Assembly: GCA_937978655.1 (NCBI GenBank)
Contig: CALJUX010000023.1
Span: 62,001-126,000, forward strand
Reading direction: 5' to 3'
DNA: 64,000 nt
Source: an uncultured Chromatiaceae bacterium
GTDB taxonomy: Bacteria > Pseudomonadota > Gammaproteobacteria > Enterobacterales > Alteromonadaceae
Shown here: piece after piece, positions 17,565 to 26,352 of the stretch
Layout of the letters: each line of letters starts with the position of its first letter
Numbering within the stretch: position 1 is the first letter of the stretch
The notes under the pieces: generated by a model
Told to the model about the DNA's origin: nothing
Databases searched by the model: none
Seen by the model: only the letters and a program-made list of their open reading frames with translations
Made by a program: the position numbers and the translations under genes

Positions 17565-17771
17565 GGCCTTTCTCCTTGAAAGAACAGTGTTGCGTGGTGA
17601 GTTTTGGTGGCACTTGTTGGCAGCGCATTCCGGTAACAGACAGACTTCAATGCGGCTGGAGGCCAGTCACCTGACAGGCGAAAAAAAATTGCCGGTATGA
17701 TAACGCAGGCTGGTGAAAAAATGAATGAAAATACCGGTGCTGCCAGCAATCTGCCGGCAAGCTGAAACCGA

Positions 17772-18668
17772 TCAGGTAAAACTGTTGATCTGAATTTCCG
17801 GCTGGCCCGGCACTGCAGCTGCCTGCCAGTGCTGCAGTGCAAACTGCAGCAATTCGGTTACCGGTAACAGCTCTGCGTCCACAGGCAGTTGCTGGCCTAA
17901 AAACCGCAGCGCAGCCGTCAGCGAATGTGCCGGCGCAAAACAGCGAATGTCAGTGGCATGATTTTGTTTACTGAGTTTGTGACCTGGCGCAGTGACAGCA
18001 AGCGGTAAATGGCCGTAAACCGGTACTGGGGCGCCAAAAGTGCGACACAGTGCCTGCTGGCGCGGCGTCATCTGTAACAGGTCGGCGCCGCGGATCACTT
18101 CGCTGATGCTTTGTTCGATGTCATCAATCACCACCACCCACTGGTAAGCAAACAGACCATCGCGGCGTTTGATGATGTAGTCTTCCCCGGCAAGGGCGGT
18201 AGGGATCTGCTGCGGGCCGCGGAACAAATCGGTAAATTCAGTGTTGACCCCTGCGCTTTTCAGGCGCCAGGCGAGCGGGCCGGCATCGGCGGCCAAACCC
18301 AAACCACTGCAATGGCCATCATAAATACCGCCCAATGCAGCGATACGGGCACGGTTACACTGACAGCCGTAAAGTTGCTGGCGAAATTGTTCGAAATAAT
18401 CCTGGTATAAATCAAGCCGCTGGCTTTGCCAGACCACGCGCTCGTCCCAATACAAGCCAAATTGTTCCAGCGTGCGCAAAATTTCACTGTCTGCGCCGGG
18501 CACAGTGCGGGGGGCGTCGATATCTTCAATGCGGACCAGCCACTGGCCGCCTTGCGATTTGGCGTGCAGATAACTGCCAAGCGCGGCCACTAATGAGCCG
18601 AAATGCAAAGGGCCGGATGGCGATGGCGCAAACCGGCCCCTGACACAGGAGAATTCGGCGGTCATCAT
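17772..18668 (-). CDS. gluQRS: Glutamyl-Q tRNA(Asp) synthetase
   Basis: A 298-residue truncated GluRS paralogue that attaches glutamate to queuosine in tRNA-Asp. It has the class I entry RFAPSPSGPLHFGSLVAA, a zinc site (CQC, Tyr and GHC near 100-120) and a KLSKQN signature. It lacks the anticodon-binding domain. Its start overlaps the dksA stop; a second ATG follows at once, so either may be used. Downstream is a 207-base gap before pcnB. Confidence 0.94.
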   Translation of the reverse strand: MMTAEFSCVRGRFAPSPSGPLHFGSLVAALGSYLHAKSQGGQWLVRIEDIDAPRTVPGADSEILRTLEQFGLYWDERVVWQSQRLDLYQDYFEQFRQQLYGCQCNRARIAALGGIYDGHCSGLGLAADAGPLAWRLKSAGVNTEFTDLFRGPQQIPTALAGEDYIIKRRDGLFAYQWVVVIDDIEQSISEVIRGADLLQMTPRQQALCRTFGAPVPVYGHLPLAVTAPGHKLSKQNHATDIRCFAPAHSLTAALRFLGQQLPVDAELLPVTELLQFALQHWQAAAVPGQPEIQINSFT

Positions 18669-19117
18669 TAACCGCCGAGTTGTTTTTCCTTGATCTCTGC
18701 CAGCGTCTTACAATCGATACACTGATCAGCCGTTGGCCGGGCTTCCAGACGTTTGATACCGATTTCGATGCCGCAGGTATCGCAGAAACCGAAATCTTCG
18801 TCTTCGATTTTCTGCAGGGTTTTCTCAATCTTCTTCAGCAGTTTGCGCTCACGGTCGCGGGCACGCAGTTCCAGGCTGAATTTTTCTTCCTGCGCCGCAC
18901 GGTCCACCGGATCCGGGAAGTTTGCTGCTTCATCGGCCATATGGTTTTTAGTGCGGTCTACTTCTTCACGCAGCTGCTGACGCCAGGCGTCGAGAATTTT
19001 GCGGAAATGTTCCAGCTGCTTCGGGTTCATGTACTCTTCGCCCGGCGCGTCCTGATAAGGCAGCACGCCAGCCATGGCCAACAGGCCGAGAGATTTGGTA
19101 GTTTTGCCTTCTGGCAT
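18668..19117 (-). CDS. dksA: RNA polymerase-binding transcription factor DksA
   Basis: A 149-residue factor that enters the RNA polymerase secondary channel and, with ppGpp, controls rRNA and amino-acid promoters. The coiled coil bears the acidic tip D69 and D72 in DPVDRAAQEE; the zinc finger is C112, C115, C133 and C136. The ATG at 19117 has AGGAG upstream and matches the E. coli start; the frame extends 10 residues further without support. First gene of the cluster running to panC. Confidence 0.97.
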   Translation of the reverse strand: MPEGKTTKSLGLLAMAGVLPYQDAPGEEYMNPKQLEHFRKILDAWRQQLREEVDRTKNHMADEAANFPDPVDRAAQEEKFSLELRARDRERKLLKKIEKTLQKIEDEDFGFCDTCGIEIGIKRLEARPTADQCIDCKTLAEIKEKQLGG

Positions 19118-19161
19118 GGTAGTCTCCTGTATAACAGTGCCAAGCAAAAAGATGGCGGCTA

Positions 19162-19190
19162 TTGATAGCAGAATATCGGCACCATCGCAA
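19162..19190 (-). promoter_or_regulatory. Candidate dksA promoter
   Basis: On the minus strand TTGCGA (19190-19185) and TATCAA (19167-19162) are separated by 17 bases, 45 bases upstream of the dksA ATG. Four of six bases match consensus in each hexamer. Confidence 0.4.
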
Positions 19191-19221
19191 TCACATTAAA
19201 AAAGCCGCGGAAGTATACAGA

Positions 19222-19272
19222 CAGACCACAGAACCGTCATCCGGTTCTGCTGTTTTTCTGGGCAGACCACAG
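19222..19272. repeat. Direct repeat flanking a hairpin between dksA and tauE
   Basis: CAGACCACAG occurs at 19222-19231 and 19263-19272. Between the copies a perfect stem CAGAACCG/CGGTTCTG (19229-19249) is followed by CTGTTTTT. No plus-strand gene lies upstream for it to terminate, so it may be a leader structure or operator for the tauE-like gene. Function unknown. Confidence 0.35.
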
Positions 19273-19359
19273 CAATTTTGCCATTTTTCTGTCGCGACGA
19301 CGGAAAAGGGCCGGCACAATAACAGAAAACCAGATAAATAACAGGAGATCGGAGACAAC

Positions 19360-20160
19360 ATGGAGATTTGGTGGGCTTTTTTATTGCTGGGCGCGGTGGT
19401 GGGCTTTGTCGCGGGCCTGCTTGGGGTTGGTGGGGGCGCGATCATGGTGCCGGTGCTGACCAGTCTATTTGTCACGCTGAACTTTTTACCTGAGCACCTG
19501 TTACATATGGCGCTGGCGACCTCAATGGCGTCCATTATTCTGACCAGTATCGCCAGCACACGCGCCCATTTGCAACATCAGGCGGTGCTGTGGCCCGTGG
19601 TACGGTTGATGAGTGCCGGCATTGTGCTCGGTACTTTCAGTGCCACCTTTATTGCATCCTTGCTACCGACGTTGCCACTGGCGATATTTTTCAGCTGTTT
19701 TATGGCTTATGTTGCGCTGCAATTGCTGCTGAATATCAAACCCAAACCGAGCCGGCACTTGCCGGGGGCGCTGGGAATGACCGCAACCGGTCTGGGCATT
19801 GGCGGCATTTCCGCCCTGGTGGCGATCGGCGGCGGTTCGCTGACAGTGCCGTTTCTGACCTGGTGTAATGTCAAAGTGCAGCAGGCAATTGGCACTTCTG
19901 CGGCTATCGGCTTGCCGATAGCGCTCAGCGGCAGCATTGGCTACGCCGTGGCAGGCTGGGAGCAGGTTGGCCTGCCGGAATTTAGCCTGGGTTATATTTA
20001 TCTGCCGGCGGTGCTGCTGATCTCCGCAGTGAGTTTTTTCACCGCACCACTGGGTGCGAAGCTGGCGCACCGCTTGCCGGTAGCGACTCTAAAACGAATC
20101 TTTGCCCTGCTGCTGATTGGCTTAAGTGCCAAGATGTTACATACCGTGCTGAGCCACTGA
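19360..20160 (+). CDS. TauE/SafE-family anion exporter
   Basis: A 266-residue inner-membrane protein with about eight hydrophobic segments. It begins with the duplicated family motif (VVGFVAGLLGVGGGAIMVPVL near residue 15, and GIGGISALVAIGGGSLTVPFL near 148). TauE/SafE proteins carry sulfite, sulfoacetate or other organosulfur anions. The substrate cannot be read from sequence, and no sulfur genes are next to it. AGGAG lies upstream of the ATG. Confidence 0.85.
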   Translation: MEIWWAFLLLGAVVGFVAGLLGVGGGAIMVPVLTSLFVTLNFLPEHLLHMALATSMASIILTSIASTRAHLQHQAVLWPVVRLMSAGIVLGTFSATFIASLLPTLPLAIFFSCFMAYVALQLLLNIKPKPSRHLPGALGMTATGLGIGGISALVAIGGGSLTVPFLTWCNVKVQQAIGTSAAIGLPIALSGSIGYAVAGWEQVGLPEFSLGYIYLPAVLLISAVSFFTAPLGAKLAHRLPVATLKRIFALLLIGLSAKMLHTVLSH

Positions 20161-20257
20161 CGGCCGGTAGTGCCGGCTAAGGCTGGCTGTTTTGTCGCAG
20201 GGACGCTGTGATACACTCGCGCTGTTGAGGTGTTTGTCCCGAATTAGAGGTTTTGTT

Positions 20258-21556
20258 ATGTCTGAACTGTTGCAAATTCATTTAAGCAGCGCTGCTGCTG
20301 ATGCCCGTTTTGGTAAAAACCCGCTGTTAACGCCAACGGCCGAGGGTTATCAAATCCATCAGAGCGGCATTGATGCGCTGCGGCAAATTCAAAAAGCCGG
20401 CCGGACTTTAGACGGCCTGGGCGTGCAGACGCTGCAACTGGCCGGTGACGGCTGGACGCTGGATAAACAATGGGCCTTGTATCAGGGCTTCTGCAGTGCA
20501 AAAAAATTAGGCGGCGTGCACTGGACCGGTGACGACAGCACGGTGGCGCAGCTGGTGGCGTTGCAGCAATGTGTAGCCTGGGCAAAAAAACAAACCAATG
20601 CGGCGCCGGAAGATTTATATCCGGAAAAACTCTGCCATGAAGCCATCGAGTTTATCAGTGCCGTGGCCGGGGCCGGTAAAGTCACACATCGTGTGATCAG
20701 CGGCGACGCGCTGCTGAGCGAAGGTTGGGTTGGCGTGCATGCGGTAGGCCGTGGCAGCGACCGCGCGCCAGCGATTCTGGTGCTGGACTACAATCCGTCG
20801 GCTGACCCACAAGCGCCGGTTGCGGCTGCGCTGGTCGGTAAAGGCATTACTTTTGACAGCGGTGGTTATTCAATTAAAGCCTCTGAAGGCATGCTGACGA
20901 TGAAATGTGACATGGGCGGCGCCGCCACTGTTACCGCTGCCTTGGCGCTGGCTATCAGCCAGGGCCTGCAACAGCGCGTCCAGCTGATTTTATGTTGCGC
21001 CGAAAACCTGATTAACGGCCGGGCTTTTAAACTGGGCGACATTCTGACTTACAAAAACGGTGTGACGGTGGAAATCGTCAACACTGACGCCGAAGGGCGT
21101 TTAGTGCTGGCCGACGGTCTGCAGATCGCGGCCGCTTCAGGCGCACCTTTAGTTATCGATGCGGCCACGTTAACCGGTGCTGCGATGATGGCGGTGGGTA
21201 CTGAATACAACGCGATTTTTGGTCTGGATAAAACGCTGCAGCAACGGGTGCTGGGTTATGCCAGCGCAGTTGCAGAGCCGGCCTGGCCTTTACCGCTGGA
21301 GCGCTGGCATCAGCAACAGTGTCCGTCTGCTTATGCCGACACGGCCAATAGCCGGCCGGTCAAAGGTGGCGGTACTGGTGGTGCCAGCAACGCCGCTGGT
21401 TTCCTCAGTCGTTTTGTTGGCAATGACGGCGCCGGCTGGTTGCATGTCGATTTAGCTGCGGCATTTCAGGGTACCGCCAATGGCTTTTGGGGCGCTGGCG
21501 CGACCGGCATGGGCATCCGGTTGATTGCGGAAACGCTGCTGCGCGAAACCGCTTAA
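20258..21556 (+). CDS. pepB: Peptidase B, M17 aminopeptidase
   Basis: A 432-residue cytosolic metalloaminopeptidase resembling E. coli PepB. Metal and catalytic residues appear in GKGITFDSGGYSIK, KCDMGGAA and NTDAEGRLVLADGL. The ATG at 20258 gives the PepB-like N-terminus; an in-frame codon at 20192 would add 22 residues across the likely promoter (extended -10 TGATACACT near 20209-20217). A second M17 gene lies at 50938. Confidence 0.93.
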   Translation: MSELLQIHLSSAAADARFGKNPLLTPTAEGYQIHQSGIDALRQIQKAGRTLDGLGVQTLQLAGDGWTLDKQWALYQGFCSAKKLGGVHWTGDDSTVAQLVALQQCVAWAKKQTNAAPEDLYPEKLCHEAIEFISAVAGAGKVTHRVISGDALLSEGWVGVHAVGRGSDRAPAILVLDYNPSADPQAPVAAALVGKGITFDSGGYSIKASEGMLTMKCDMGGAATVTAALALAISQGLQQRVQLILCCAENLINGRAFKLGDILTYKNGVTVEIVNTDAEGRLVLADGLQIAAASGAPLVIDAATLTGAAMMAVGTEYNAIFGLDKTLQQRVLGYASAVAEPAWPLPLERWHQQQCPSAYADTANSRPVKGGGTGGASNAAGFLSRFVGNDGAGWLHVDLAAAFQGTANGFWGAGATGMGIRLIAETLLRETA

Positions 21557-21564
21557 TCTGACCT

Positions 21565-21597
21565 GCGGTGGCGCTGAAACCGGCGCCACCGCGTTTC
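21565..21597 (+). terminator. Probable terminator of pepB
   Basis: A 10-base perfect stem GCGGTGGCGC/GCGCCACCGC with an 8-base loop lies 9 bases after the pepB stop and is followed by a T-rich tract interrupted by CAC. Confidence 0.6.
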
Positions 21598-21619
21598 ACT
21601 TTTACTGACACGGACTGCC

Positions 21620-24094
21620 ATGACGTCGTTTTCTGCCGCAGCCTTGCCGGTTGCCGATATTCTGCCTGCGCTAGTGCTGCAACTGGAGCAGCAGTCGGTT
21701 GCGATCCTGACCGCGCCGCCCGGTGCCGGTAAATCTACGTATCTGCCACTTTATCTGCTGCAACAACCCGCTTTTGCCGGCAAAAAAATCATCATGCTGG
21801 AACCGCGCCGGCTGGCGGCCAAAAGTATTGCCGCTTATCTGGCGCAGCAGCTGGGCGAAGCCGTAGGCCAGACCATTGGCTATCAGATCAGGCTGGAACA
21901 AAAGCAGTCGGCGGCAACCCGTTTGCTGGTGGTCACCGAAGGCGTATTGATCCGCAAGATGCTCAGTGACCCGCTGCTTGAAGGCGTCGACCTGCTGATT
22001 TTTGACGAATTCCATGAACGCAGCCTGCAAACCGACCTGGCTTTAGCGCTGGCTTTGGAAGTGCAGCAGCTCAATGACCAGCTGAAATTGCTGCTGATGT
22101 CGGCCACGCTCGATACCGACAAACTCAGTCAGCAGTTGCAGGCACCAGTGCTTCAAAGCCTCGGGCGCAGTTTTCCGGTCGATGTGCGGTATCAGGCGCC
22201 GACCCAGCAGCCGCTGGCGCTGCAATGTGGCGATCTCGTGCTGCAGGCGCTGACGCAACATGCGGGTAACGTGCTGGTGTTTTTACCGGGGCAACGCGAA
22301 ATCGATCAGTGCGCCGACTATGTGCAGCAGCGCTTGCCGGATGCGGCCGTCAAAGTACATGCACTGATTGGCAGTTTGTCATTGTCTGAGCAACAAGCCG
22401 CCATCGCTGCACCGCCGGCTGGTCAGCGCAAAGTGGTGCTGGCGACTAACATCGCCGAAACCAGCTTAACTATTGACGGCATCAGTGTGGTGATTGATTC
22501 CGGTCAGGCCCGCGCTGCGGTGTTTGAGCCAAAACTCGGTTTTAGCAAACTCGAAACTATTCAAATCAGTCAGGCGGCAGCAACCCAAAGGGCCGGCCGC
22601 GCTGGCCGTTTAATGCCGGGCGTTTGCTACCGGCTGGATACCCTGGAGAAATGGCAACGCCGCCGGGCCCAGACGGTGCCAGATATTCTGCAGGCCGATT
22701 TGCTGGCACTGCGGCTTGATATCGCCGGCTGGGGCGCCAAAGTCAGTGATTTATTCTGGCTGGACCCGCCGCCGGCGAAACAGCTGCAGGCCGCCGAACA
22801 ATGTCTGCAGTTGCTCGGTGCTTTGGATGAACGGCTGCAACTGACCAACAAAGGCCGGCAGATGCTGGCGTTACCGGTGGAACCGCGCTTAGCCGCGATG
22901 TTATTACATGCGCGCGAGCTGGAACAACAAGGTGAAAGCGGTGCTGTGAGCCTGGCGGCAACTATAGCCGCGCAAATCGAACAGACCCGGCGTTTTGCCC
23001 AGACTGAACTCAGCAGCCAGCTGCGGTTACAGACTGACATGGCAAAGCAGCAGTACCAGCAGCTGCTACAGCTGATGCAAGGCCGGCATAGTCAAAGTCT
23101 GCCGCTGGCACTCACGCCTGAGCTGTTAAGCCGGGCTTTTCCCGACCGTATTGCGCAAAACCGTGGTCAGGGTTATCTGCTGGCCAACGGCACTGGTGCC
23201 AGTCTGCCGCCGGACGATGCGCTGCAGGGCGCAGCGGTGCTGGTGGTGGCGGATTTACGCCTGTGGCAGCAGCAAGCGGTGATAAGCCTGGCTGAGAAAT
23301 GGTCGCTTGATGCATTAATCCAAAGCTGGCAGGCCGATTTGCACTGGCAGAACCGGCTGGAATTTGACGAACAAAACGGCCGTTTTATGGCTGAAAAACA
23401 GCTGCGGCTCGGCGCTTTGGTGCTCAAACGGCAACAGCGCAATGATGAAATACGCAGCGATGACCGGCGTCAGGCCTGGCTCGACTATCTGCAGAAAAAA
23501 GGTTTACCGGTATTAAACTGGTCTGATGAAGTATTGCAGTGGCAACAGCGGCTGGCGCTGGCGCGGCAGTTACAGCCGGAGCAGCATTGGCCCGATTTAT
23601 CCTTAGCGCAGCTGCAGGAAACCCTTCCGGACTGGCTCGGGCCTTATCTGGGTGACGTACGCAGTCTCACGCAGTTACAGCAGCTGAACCTGATGCAAAT
23701 TCTGCGCGACCAGCTCGAATATGCACAGCAACAAAAGCTCGATGCGCTGCTACCGGCCAGCTGGCGTTCAGTATTGGGTACTTATGTTGCGCTGAATTAT
23801 CAGCCAGACGGCGAGGTGCATTTAGCTATCCGGCTGCAGGAGATGTTTGGCCAGCTCACCACGCCAACGGTCGGCCAGGGCGCAGTGCCTGTGACTATCA
23901 CTTTGTTGTCGCCGGCGAAACGACCGCTGCAGGTGACGCGCGACCTGGCCAGTTTCTGGCAAAATGCCTATCAGGATGTAAAAAAGGAAATGCGCGGGCG
24001 TTATCCTAAACATTATTGGCCGGATGATCCGGCAGAAGCAGAACCCACCAACAAAACCAAAAAAGCGATGGCAAATAAAGCGACGGAACGATGA
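21620..24094 (+). CDS. hrpB: ATP-dependent helicase HrpB
   Basis: An 824-residue DEAH-type helicase, full length for HrpB. Motif I is APPGAGKSTYLP, motif II DEFH in IFDEFHERSLQTD, motif III SATL, and motif VI QRAGRAGR. HA2 and the C-terminal HrpB domain follow. The cellular role of HrpB is poorly defined. Its stop overlaps the mrcB ATG (ATGA), as hrpB-mrcB are neighbours in many gammaproteobacteria. Confidence 0.95.
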   Translation: MTSFSAAALPVADILPALVLQLEQQSVAILTAPPGAGKSTYLPLYLLQQPAFAGKKIIMLEPRRLAAKSIAAYLAQQLGEAVGQTIGYQIRLEQKQSAATRLLVVTEGVLIRKMLSDPLLEGVDLLIFDEFHERSLQTDLALALALEVQQLNDQLKLLLMSATLDTDKLSQQLQAPVLQSLGRSFPVDVRYQAPTQQPLALQCGDLVLQALTQHAGNVLVFLPGQREIDQCADYVQQRLPDAAVKVHALIGSLSLSEQQAAIAAPPAGQRKVVLATNIAETSLTIDGISVVIDSGQARAAVFEPKLGFSKLETIQISQAAATQRAGRAGRLMPGVCYRLDTLEKWQRRRAQTVPDILQADLLALRLDIAGWGAKVSDLFWLDPPPAKQLQAAEQCLQLLGALDERLQLTNKGRQMLALPVEPRLAAMLLHARELEQQGESGAVSLAATIAAQIEQTRRFAQTELSSQLRLQTDMAKQQYQQLLQLMQGRHSQSLPLALTPELLSRAFPDRIAQNRGQGYLLANGTGASLPPDDALQGAAVLVVADLRLWQQQAVISLAEKWSLDALIQSWQADLHWQNRLEFDEQNGRFMAEKQLRLGALVLKRQQRNDEIRSDDRRQAWLDYLQKKGLPVLNWSDEVLQWQQRLALARQLQPEQHWPDLSLAQLQETLPDWLGPYLGDVRSLTQLQQLNLMQILRDQLEYAQQQKLDALLPASWRSVLGTYVALNYQPDGEVHLAIRLQEMFGQLTTPTVGQGAVPVTITLLSPAKRPLQVTRDLASFWQNAYQDVKKEMRGRYPKHYWPDDPAEAEPTNKTKKAMANKATER

Positions 24095-26328
24095 CGACAA
24101 AACGTAAAACAGCAAAAAAAGCGCCGATGAATCCACTGCTGCGCTCAGTACTGTTATTCAGCCTGAAAGTCGGCCTGCTGTTACTGGCGGCGATGTCGAT
24201 TTATCTGATTTACCTCGACAGCAAAATCACCACGTTGTTTTCCGGGCATAAATGGCAGGTGCCGGCGCAGTTATATGGCCGCACGCTGGAACTGACGCCG
24301 GGCACGCATCTGAGCCAGGCTCAGTTTGTTGATGAGCTGTCCAGGCTGCAATACAGCGCCGACCACCGCTTAAATGGCCCGGGGCAATACGATGTCAGTG
24401 GCAATACTGTGCATGTGGTGCGGCGCGCTTTTGAGTTTCCGGATGGCGCTGATGGCGTACGCCGTTTTAGTGTCGAGTTCGCCGGCGAATTTGTGCAGCG
24501 GTTGTATCAGGGCGATAAAAGTCTGCAAAAAGCCCGGCTGGAGCCGCAATTGCTGCAGCATCTGGTGGCGGCAGAGCAGGAAGATCGTGAATTGATCCGA
24601 TTGGCCGATGTGCCGCAGCCGCTAAGGGAAACCTTGCTGTTAGTGGAAGATCGCGAATTTTATAACCATCACGGTGTGTCGCCGCTGTCGATTATCCGTG
24701 CTTTCTGGCAAAACCTGCTGGCCGGCCGCACTGTGCAGGGTGGTTCAACGCTGACCCAGCAACTGGCGAAGAATATGTATACCAATCAACAGCGTACTTA
24801 TTTGCGCAAAGTGAATGAAGCGCTGATCGCGTTGGTGCTGGATTTTCGCTACAGCAAAGACCAAATTCTGGAAGCCTATTTAAACGAGATTTTTATCGGT
24901 CAGTTCAAAGACAACCCGGTGCACGGCCTTGGGCTTGGCAGCCGGCTGTATTTTGGTAAACCGCTGGCAGAACTGAAACCGCACGAATACGCCTTGCTGG
25001 TCGGCATTATTAAAGGCCCGTCGGTGTATGACCCGCGTCGATTTGCCGAGCGTGCGCTGAGCCGGCGTGATCTGATCCTCGATTTAATGGCCGAACACGG
25101 CATCCTCAATCACGACCAGCACAATGCTGCCAAACAACAGGCACTGGATGTGATCCCGCTCGGACAACATTTAAAAGGCCGTTTCCCGGCCTATATCGAC
25201 AAAGTGCGGCAGGAACTGCGTCAGCTGGTGCCGGATACGGCAAAATTGCAGCAGGGATTGCGGGTATTTACCTATCTCGACCCGATGGCGCAACATGCCG
25301 CTGAACAGGCGATGGCCGGGCGCTTAAGTCAGCTCAATGACAAAATTGAAGGCGCCATGCTGGTGACCGATTATCAGCGCGGTGCATTAAAAGCCATCAT
25401 CGGTGGCCGCCAAATGCAGTACGCCGGCTATAACCGTGCGTTGTCGGCGCGCCGGCAAATCGGCAGTATAATCAAACCTGTGGTGTATCTTGGCGCTTTG
25501 CAGCAGCCCACGCAGTTTAATCTGGGCACGGTATTGCAGGATACACCGATGAACCTGCGCAGTGGCAGCCGCAGCTGGCAGCCACAAAATTATGATAAAA
25601 AATTCCGCGGCCCGGTGCCGATGATCACCGCTCTTAGCCAATCCTTAAATATTCCGACCGTGCGGCTTGGTATGCAAGTGGGTTTGCCAGTGCTGGCGGA
25701 CAATTTGCAGCGCTTAGGGCTTACGCGTGACGTGCAGTTGCAACCGTCGTCGTTATTAGGGGCGGTGGAGTTAAGCCCGTATGAAGTGGCGCAGTTATAT
25801 CAGACCATGGCTAACAAAGGCCAATATCTGCCGTTGGCGGCCATCAGCGCCATTACTACACAGGATGGCACCCTGTTACATCAGCGTAAGCTGGTGACCG
25901 AAAGCCGGGTGGCACAGGAGCCGTTGTACCTGTTGCAGTACGCTTTGCAACAAGCGACCCAAAACGGTACAGCCGCAGCGCTGGCCCAACAATTCCCCCG
26001 CACCCGTTTTGCCGGGAAAACCGGTACATCCAGTGATTATCGGGACAGCTGGTTCAGTGGCTTTGATCATGAAACGGCGATTGTGGTCTGGTTGGGGCGC
26101 GATGACAATCAGGCGATTGGTCTGACCGGTGGCAGTGGCGCTTTACCAATATTTACAGCTTATTTTCGCCAGATGCCGCCAAATTCGCTGTTTCGCGCGG
26201 TGCCGGACAAAATTGGTAAACAATTTATTTCAAAATTATCAGGTCGGCCGGTAGCAGAATATTGCGTTAATGTATTGTTATTGCCTGTGATTTCAGTTGA
26301 AATGCCGCTTAGTAATACCTGCGATTAA
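24091..26328 (+). CDS. mrcB: Penicillin-binding protein 1B
   Basis: A 745-residue bifunctional peptidoglycan synthase. A cytoplasmic tail and one membrane helix (about 18-45) are followed by a UB2H domain (near 65-150), the GT51 glycosyltransferase (VEDREFYNHHG, QGGSTLTQQLAKN, YLNEIFIGQ) and the transpeptidase with SIIK, SLN and KTGTSSDYRDSWF. About 100 residues shorter than E. coli PBP1b, mainly at the two ends. The ATG overlaps the hrpB stop. A ToxR-type regulator follows 24 bases downstream. Confidence 0.94.
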   Translation: MTTKRKTAKKAPMNPLLRSVLLFSLKVGLLLLAAMSIYLIYLDSKITTLFSGHKWQVPAQLYGRTLELTPGTHLSQAQFVDELSRLQYSADHRLNGPGQYDVSGNTVHVVRRAFEFPDGADGVRRFSVEFAGEFVQRLYQGDKSLQKARLEPQLLQHLVAAEQEDRELIRLADVPQPLRETLLLVEDREFYNHHGVSPLSIIRAFWQNLLAGRTVQGGSTLTQQLAKNMYTNQQRTYLRKVNEALIALVLDFRYSKDQILEAYLNEIFIGQFKDNPVHGLGLGSRLYFGKPLAELKPHEYALLVGIIKGPSVYDPRRFAERALSRRDLILDLMAEHGILNHDQHNAAKQQALDVIPLGQHLKGRFPAYIDKVRQELRQLVPDTAKLQQGLRVFTYLDPMAQHAAEQAMAGRLSQLNDKIEGAMLVTDYQRGALKAIIGGRQMQYAGYNRALSARRQIGSIIKPVVYLGALQQPTQFNLGTVLQDTPMNLRSGSRSWQPQNYDKKFRGPVPMITALSQSLNIPTVRLGMQVGLPVLADNLQRLGLTRDVQLQPSSLLGAVELSPYEVAQLYQTMANKGQYLPLAAISAITTQDGTLLHQRKLVTESRVAQEPLYLLQYALQQATQNGTAAALAQQFPRTRFAGKTGTSSDYRDSWFSGFDHETAIVVWLGRDDNQAIGLTGGSGALPIFTAYFRQMPPNSLFRAVPDKIGKQFISKLSGRPVAEYCVNVLLLPVISVEMPLSNTCD

Positions 26329-26352
26329 TTGTTAATAAAAAATGAGCAGTAT

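Noticed and set aside
17565..17771. Possible terminator or gene between gluQRS and pcnB
   Set aside because: A 7-base repeat CCGGTAT/ATACCGG has a loop of more than 30 bases; no frame or RNA gene is convincing. A pcnB promoter probably lies here (TATCAT at 17702-17697 on the minus strand).
18680..19165. 161-codon open frame on the plus strand over dksA
   Set aside because: It is antisense to the conserved dksA gene; phenylalanine-rich composition is the mirror of dksA codons.
26329..26352. TTG start at 26329 for the first membrane regulator
   Set aside because: It adds eight residues with no ribosome site; the ATG at 26353 begins the winged-helix protein in the usual way.
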